DNA from: Isoetes taiwanensis
Taxonomy: Eukaryota; Streptophyta; Lycopodiopsida; Isoetales; Isoetaceae
Assembly: GCA_021234155.1 (NCBI GenBank)
Contig: JAJEKV010000003.1
Span: 26,767,166 to 26,831,165, forward strand
Direction of reading: 5' to 3'
Length of the DNA: 64,000 nucleotides
Below, piece by piece: positions 57,647 through 64,000 of the stretch; position 1 is the stretch's first letter, and every line of letters starts with the position of its first letter. The translations under genes and the position numbers were made by a program. Below the pieces are notes generated by a model. That model was given only the letters and a program-made list of their open reading frames with translations. It had not been told where the DNA came from and ran no database searches.

Positions 57647-58440
57647 CTATTTGGGGGCCCAGCTTATCATCTAGGCAGTGGAAACAGGTTGAAGTGGTGT
57701 TGAAGATATTTCTTAGAGAAGAATTGGGGGTGAAGACACAAACACCCTTCGCCATCATGCTGGCTGAAGCAGGTATGCTTCCGCTAGAGGTAGAAGCACT
57801 CTATCAAACAATAAATTTTGCAAATAGAGTCCGGCTACAACCTGATCACCGCCCTTCTAAACGGGCTTTTCTTTTCACGCAAACATTAGGCTGGCATTAT
57901 GATTTTATGGAGTGGGCAAACAGTTGGGGTGTTACAGCAGAAAATTGGCCAGATTCAGAGCTTGGCACCCGAGATTTATTGCAGACTCTGGCGGTGGACC
58001 GTCTCTGGTCGATAAAAGGTAGTAGAATGACGAAATACACTGAAGACATAAATCCGATGATGGTCTATGCAGACCAAGACTATTTGAAGGCTAACATGTC
58101 AAGGAATCTCAAGCACATGATTGCACGGTATAGGACAAGCTCGCATCATCTTGGTATAGAGACAAAGCGGATGGATGGGGGGTTCCAAGAGAGAATCGGA
58201 TTTGTGTTTTCTCGTGACCAACGTGCACTAGAGGATGAGACACACGTACTTACACGATGTTCGGCATACTCGGATATTCGTGATAAGTTTGGAATTGATG
58301 AATCGTGTCTTGATACTGTCCTTAGCATGAGGCCACACGATCTTGGTTTGTATATCAAGGCAGTGGACTCTCATCGTAGTTTGCTTATGAGAATTAATCA
58401 AATGTAAATATTTTCTGCTCCATGACCTTCAAGGTCCAAT
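57647..58440 (+). mobile_element. LINE C-terminal fragment used as filler
   Basis: A 794-bp piece encodes the C-terminal region of an APE-type LINE RT (VKTQTPFAIMLAEAGMLPLE, homologous to VRTNTPLTIMVLETGQKPME of LINE A; and YRTSSHHLGIETKR ... EDETHVLTRCSAYSDIRDKF, homologous to the LINE B C-terminus). The frame is open to a TAA-type end near 58,407 (RINQM). It replaces 13 bp present in copy 1 and has no poly(A) tail or TSD, so repair of a break is more likely than retrotransposition. Confidence 0.8.
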
Positions 58441-58557
58441 GTTCTAGAACCTACATGCATGCGCGACACTTGGCATGATCTCATCCATTGGAGTGGTGCA
58501 ATCCTGACCATTGGCCTAGATATATAAGGAGGTATCTCCTTCTTGTCGAACCATTCC

Positions 58558-60148
58558 TGTGACGTCCCCTACTCATATACGGTGCACTCACCGTATACAA
58601 ACAGGAGTTCATCCCCCATACCAGCTCCATGCTAATATAGGGCCCTCCACGTATCACTGCAATCCTTGAAGAGTTCCGATTGGGAAGAATGAAGGGGTCC
58701 TTTACCTGTCTCCCTCGGGGGCCTACCTAGCCGCGGAAGCATAAACATACATGTCAAGAGTACATACATCAACATCATATGACCATCACGAAGGATGGTC
58801 CTCCACATATCTGCATAGACAAAGATCAAGACATCACATAGGGAATCCTACCCAAGGCTCGGACTCAAAGGGATGACCGACGGCTTGGTTCTCCGAGAGT
58901 TCATTGCGCATGAATTCATGGCAATGGATTTGGCTGGCATAAGAACATGGCATAGGGTTGTCCACTCCATCCGCCCCCTCCTGTGCACACTTTGCGAGTA
59001 GGTGAAAAGTGTTGGGACCTGACAGTAGCCACGGATGCATAGCCAAAAGGGCTATTCCCCGGGTTTCATCTCCCCAATTCCGATGGGGCGTGTAGGGATC
59101 ACCCCTCCGAGAGATCTACATGCCGACTCAAGGTGACTAGAGGGCCACCGCCTCGTGATTATTTGAACTCAATGGAAGGTCATATCTACCACCTCACGAG
59201 TGTCGAGCCCATGCCTTGCCCACACGCAGTGGCAAGCCATTAGACCTAATCACAATGATCCCCGGCAGCACTAACACACCATAGGGATCGTTCAAGAGTC
59301 AGAACACGAATCTCCTTATAAGCCGGGCCTCGGCCCCTTCACCCACAAACTGTGTGTGGCTCTTGTGCATGTGCCGCAACTACAAGGTGTGCTAGAGAGG
59401 CTACTCTAGGAGCATCAACTACAAAGCTTTAGGTCTCTACCCCCCTTCCCAATACAAGGAGTTCATAGAGATACATCATCCATATACTTCACAGAGAACT
59501 AAAGAACTAGATCTAATCTACATCATAGAGTTAGGTTCTTTAGTTAGAATCTGCTATCTAGAGATCTAGAGGGCTGCTATGGGCAATTTAAGAGGCTAAA
59601 CCTACTAATTCGATGGCTGAAATGGGGTTTAGACTACTAAATTGCCTAAATACCTGATCCTTGAGTTCCTCCTCCTGACCTGAGTTCGACCATCCTGCTG
59701 AGATGCTCGAATCAAGGGAAACTAATGGTGCAATTCTCTCAGACAGAGTCTGGGAGGCGGTTTTGACACTTGGGGCAGCCAAAACAGAGCTCTAAAACCC
59801 TAGAAACGAAAATGGGCAAGTTAGGGTTCTCTAACTTAAATAGACAAGGGGGTTGGCTAGGGTTTCCAATTATCCCCTTTAGGCATGTGGGATAATTGGA
59901 AATGGGCCCACTTGTCTTTAATGGCTAGGTGGCCAAATGTGCCCACATGGAAATGTGTGCACCTAAATGTGCCCACATGGAAATGTGCATGTGCACATTA
60001 ATAAGAAATGCATATACCTAGCAAGTTGCCCCCTAGGGGCTACTAGCCTGGCTACACGTCGGCGTGCACGTCAGTCGGGGTGGCGTGTACGCGTGACGAG
60101 GCAGTACCGTATACGTCCTGGGACCGTATACTGTGCTGGAACGTCACA
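58558..60148. mobile_element. Solo LTR (family D), 1.59 kb, nested in B2 5' LTR
   Basis: Same insertion as at 33,014-34,600: TGTGACG start, ACGTCACA end, and perfect 5-bp attcc flanks (58,553-58,557 and 60,149-60,153). The shared site shows it was present before the duplication. Confidence 0.88.
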
Positions 60149-60411
60149 ATTCCAGTTCAATGCCAGTCTTGAGCCTTTTAGGCATCTGTCTCGTGTTCCT
60201 GCTTGCCTTCGGACCATTGTACTCTTGATTCTTGTTTATATATCAGATTCTTTTCTGATCTTGGCATATTTCTTCCGTATTTCTTGCGTATTTTTCATGT
60301 GTTTTTCTTATTTTTGCATAGGTCCATGACAGTTTGAACCGGAATCCATAACCGGTTCTTACCTGCTCTGATCCTAAGCATTTTTTACTCATATTTGGTG
60401 ATTTTATATAT

Positions 60412-63400
60412 ATGGAGGAGGTTTCAACGTTATTATAGCAGGTCCAGCAACTTATTCAAGTGTGCCAACAACTACAGTTAGACAATAAAGAGCTTAAGGA
60501 ATGCCTTGTTTCACATGAATCCGCTTCTAGCTTTGGATTGAGGCTATCAGAGCCTAAGGTTAGCCTGCTAGAGAAGTTTGATGGCACTCGGTCCAAGCTT
60601 CGTGGCTTTTTGAATTAGATCAGACTTATGATCCAACTCCACCCTCACAGATATCCCATGGCCCAAGAACAAGTTGGGCTAATTGGTTCTCTCCTCACAG
60701 AGCCAGCTCTAACTTGGTTTGCTCCTTTGTTGTAGAAAGGAGCCCCAGTGTTGCAAGATTTTGCTGTTTTCACTGCAGAGCTCGAGGCATACTTTGGAGA
60801 CACCGATCGTCAGGGCACGCAGGTCGCAAAACTTTGCAATCTAAGGCAAGGCTCTCGTCCATCTTCAGTATATGCATCGCAATTTCGTTCAAATTGCAGT
60901 AGAAACAGCCTGGGATGATGTCGCACTTCGAGATTATTTCCGAAGGAGGTTACGTGATGATGTCAAGGATATGTTGTAATCTATGGAGGACCCGCAGACT
61001 TTGAAAGAAGCCATCAGATTTGCAGTTCCCTGTGATAATTGATTCTTCGAACGTAGGCAAGAGAGACATAGTCAGGTTTTTCCAATCACACAAACGCCTG
61101 TAGCTACGGGCGCGCCACGCTGCCCGATCTCATCATCAGTAGAATCCGGCCAGTGTCTGGTCCCGAGCCTATCTTTGATTGATCGGGCAGTTCAAAGACC
61201 TTTATCTGCCCCTGAGAAGCAATGTCAGAGAGAGGCTAATCTTTGCCTCTACTATGGAGGAGCTGGTCATATTGCTCATAGATGCCCTGTGAAGCGCCCA
61301 GACCAATCAGAAAACTTCAGGGGCCGATCTGAGTAGTAGGAGTCTCTCGTCGGCTGGCCACCTCTTCTCAGACTCCTTCCATACTTCTTGACATTCTTAT
61401 TCCATAGGATAAGACCAGCAAGGCATTTTTCATCTCTATATCATTGAAAATTGGCGACACTTGATTGTGGTGCAAATGCTTGCTTTATAGATAGTGCGTT
61501 TGCCAGTAAGCACGCCATCTCTAGAAGCAAGGTTGAGCATCCTGGTTCTGTCGAAGTGATTGATGGACGGAAGATCTCCTCCGGTGCGCCTCTTTAGGTT
61601 TTGTTCGAGGGAGTTTCTTGTAGTATTTCCTTCAATCTCATCGCTAGCCCACATGCGCCAATAGTCTTGGGTCTGCCCTGGCTCGAGCTACATAACCCAC
61701 ATATTGATTAATGTACTAGATCATTTCGATTTGCTAGTCCTAGCTCTAGTTCCAGTTCATCTGCAGGTCTCTGCATTAACATCGACTTCCGTCCGTGCAG
61801 TATCATTCGCCCCTAATTCCATCCTTGCTATTCCTGTTTCTGCTCCATATTCTGATTCAACTCTTGCCTCTGCTCCAGTTCATGCTCCAGATTCTGACCA
61901 TATTCTCGATGATATCCCAGCCCCACCTTCAGCTCTAGTTTTCGCTCTTCCTCCTGCTTCTGCTCCAGTTCTCGTTCCTGCTTCTGCTCCTACTCCAGTT
62001 CTTGCTCTAGTCCCTACTCTAGTTCCTATTCCAATTACTCCTGTTCATGTTCATATTCATGTTCCTGCTTCTGTAGAGGCTTCTTCATGCCCTCAGTTTC
62101 GTATCTTAAAGATTTCTCTTCGCGAGTTCGTTAAATCTGGAAGGCAAAATCCAAGTTCAATATTTGCAATCCAGGTTCATCCATCGGCTAGCTCGGCACC
62201 AGTAAAGTCTGCTCCAATGCTCCCAGATATTCTCTAATGTTTTTGACAAAGTCAAGGCCAGCAAGCTCCCAGAACATCGTCCATATGATTGTCCTATTGA
62301 TTTGTAGCCCCGGACAATGCCGTCATATGGTCCAATATATGGTCTATCTCCCGCTGAGTTGAAGGCTTTGCGGGATTATATTGAAGAGAATCTAGCCACC
62401 GGTTTCATTCAACATTCTCGGTCCCACCTTTGGAACGTCTATCTTCTTCGTCAAAAGAAGGGTGATTCACGCTACAGATGGTCGTTGATTATCGTGGCCT
62501 CAATAAAATCACAGTGCCAAATCTGTATCCGCTTCTCTGATCCCAGAGTTGTTGGAGCGACTCCAAGGTGCACATTATTTTACGAAGATTGATCTTCGGG
62601 GTGCCTACAATCTTATCTGGATCCGGGAGGGTGATGAGTGGAAAACAACTTTTCATACTCGGTATGGCCATTTTGAGTACACAGCTATGCCGTTTGGACT
62701 TACAATGCTCCAGCCGTATTCTAGGATATGGCCAATGACGTCTTTCGAGAGTTCTTAGATACTTTTGTTATCATCTATTTGGATGATATTCTTATTTATT
62801 CTAAGACTCTCGAAGAACATGAGAGGCATGTTCGACAGGTCCTTTAGAAGCTTCGTGAAGCACAGTTTATATGCCAAACATGAGAAGTGTCAGTTCGAGC
62901 AGGATAATGTGGAGTTCCTTTGCTATCATATCACTCCACATGGAGTCTCTATGGATCCTAAAAAGGTCAGCACTGTTCTGGAGTGGTAAACACCTTCATC
63001 CGTTCGAGATGTTCAGTGTTTTCTTGGGTTTGCCAATTTCTATCAGCGTTTCATTCGGGATTATTCAGAGATTGCCCTTTCTTTGATATGCCTCACGGTT
63101 AAGGACGTGCCACTTGAATGAGTGTGGAGGCGGAATATGCTTTTGTTACTCTAAAGCATGCTTTTACCACGGCGCCAGTTCTTGCTCATGCAGATCCTTT
63201 GCGCCCATATGCTGTCGAAGCAGATGCTTCTGATTTTGCTCTTGGTGGGATCCTATCACAGGAGGGGGATGACCATGAATTGCATCCAATCGCCTATCAC
63301 TGAAGTTTCAGGCTGCTGAAATCAACTATCCCATATATGACAAGGAGTTGTTGGCGATAGTGGATTCTTTCGAGGAGGAGAGATGTTTCCTGGAGAGATC

Positions 63401-64000
63401 TCCTTATAAGGTCACAGTCTATACAGATCATCAAAATCTAGAATATTTCCAGTCTGCTCGAGTGCTCAAACGTCGTCAGGCCTGGTGGCATACTCAAATA
63501 TTATTTTGTATTGATTTCTGATCAAGTACTGTTCTGGATTCCTCCAAGGGAAGCCTGATGCCTTGTTTCGACGCTCCTACCTTGAGCCCAAGCTAGGTGA
63601 TCCTGCATTTGATCAACAATCACATCTTATTCTAGGGCTTGATCGGTTCCAGCTTATGGCCCTCACTTTGTTCGAGAGACATCATGATATGGCCTTGTTG
63701 GAGTCTGTTCGAGCATCTTTGCCCTCCGATCCATTGGCTCAAGATGTATTCTCACACCTTGGCTCTGCATCAACTTCTTAGCAAATGCGATCAGACTATA
63801 ATCGTTTCGAGGTTCGAGATGGACTCCTATTCCATGATGGGCTTCTAAAAGTATGTGCCAGATGGTGCTTCTAGGCTTCGAGTTCTTTAGGCTTGCCATG
63901 ATTCATCTATGGCCGGACAGTTTGGAGTAGCCAAGCCTCTTGAACTTATTGGTCAAGAGTATTGGTGGCCTAGACTTCGTTGCTCTGTCAAAGCTTTTAT
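60412..64000 (+). pseudogene. B2 gag and pol
   Basis: Gag opens MEEVSTLL as in B1. The Pro/Ala/Val/Ser-rich spacer between protease and RT (about 61,704-62,237) is open over 177 residues here and shows a repeated APVL/SAPVH-like pattern. RT is at about 62,317-62,990, RNase H at about 63,118-63,550, and the integrase start at about 63,900 onward. Fossil, broken in many places. Confidence 0.75.

Larger units (their letters stand above)
57449..60331 (+). repeat. 5' LTR of B2 with LINE filler and solo LTR
   Basis: LTR parts are 57,449-57,646, 58,441-58,557 and 60,154-60,331. TATATAA is at 58,521-58,527. Only half of the heat-shock palindrome (TTCTAGAA, 58,442-58,449) remains because the LINE filler replaced the other half. 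Confidence 0.85.
55582..64000. repeat. Segmental duplication, copy 2
   Basis: Collinear with 30,828-38,434, starting inside the gulonolactone-oxidase-like exon and running to the window end. The one large difference is a 794-bp LINE fragment at 57,647-58,440. Most other differences are small and clustered. Confidence 0.95.
57449..64000 (+). mobile_element. Chromodomain Ty3/gypsy retrotransposon (element B2), broken, cut by window end
   Basis: This is the duplicated copy of B1, with the same left flank (ggtat), the same nested solo LTR and the same order of gag, protease, RT, RNase H and start of integrase. It leaves the window at the integrase zinc finger. Broken in many places, largely shared with B1, which shows the decay mostly came before the duplication. 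Confidence 0.9.

Overview
The window is a repeat-rich stretch of a plant nuclear genome, probably a seed-free vascular plant such as a fern. The reasons are intron-bearing remnants of plant genes (a NUP88/MOS7-like nucleoporin and an L-gulonolactone-oxidase-like enzyme), plant Tat-type and chromodomain Ty3/gypsy elements, initiator-tRNA-Met primer sites and plant L1 LINEs. The fern assignment is an inference; the species cannot be named from the sequence. No intact host gene, rRNA, CRISPR array or full tRNA gene is visible.

Layout. 1-10.7 kb: a minus-strand Tat-like Ty3/gypsy fossil (element A) with LTRs of about 2.9 kb and a 321-bp MITE in its extra RNase H domain. 10.7-14.5 kb: a nearly complete APE-type LINE (LINE A, minus). 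15.7-17.2 kb: a 1.5-kb polypurine tract between inverted repeats. 18-23 kb: low-copy DNA with small tandem duplications and a decayed NUP88-like gene (minus). 24.1-28.1 kb: a multi-exon Ulp1/C48-like protease gene wreck (minus), split between its His/Asp and Cys boxes by a 5'-truncated L1 with an 11-bp target-site duplication (TSD). 30.5-30.9 kb: one exon of a gulonolactone-oxidase-like pseudogene. 32.7-40.1 kb: a full-length but broken chromodomain Ty3/gypsy element (B1), with a 1.59-kb solo LTR of another family inside its 5' LTR. 41.6-46.7 kb: a third Ty3/gypsy element (C, plus) with a long open gag-to-RNase H frame, interrupted by a hAT-like element (TSD TAAGGATA) that itself carries an L1 fragment (19-bp TSD). 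47.1-48.6 kb: LINE B (minus). About 50-55.6 kb: a minus-strand LTR element (D) with a tRNA-Met primer site, a hairpin-repeat leader and a possible histone-H3-tail-like gag start. 55.6-64 kb: a second copy of 30.8-38.4 kb, including the pseudogene edge, the nested solo LTR and B2, with an extra 794-bp LINE fragment.

Order of events, from nesting: B inserted; a family-D LTR inserted in its 5' LTR and collapsed to a solo LTR; the whole block of at least 7.6 kb was duplicated; one copy then received a LINE filler at a palindromic heat-shock-element-like site. Many differences between otherwise near-identical repeat copies fall at CAG/CTG/CCG sites, so part of the apparent divergence may be sequencing error at CHG-methylated cytosines.

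Boundaries, TSDs and domain calls come from reading the sequence by eye. No searches were run.
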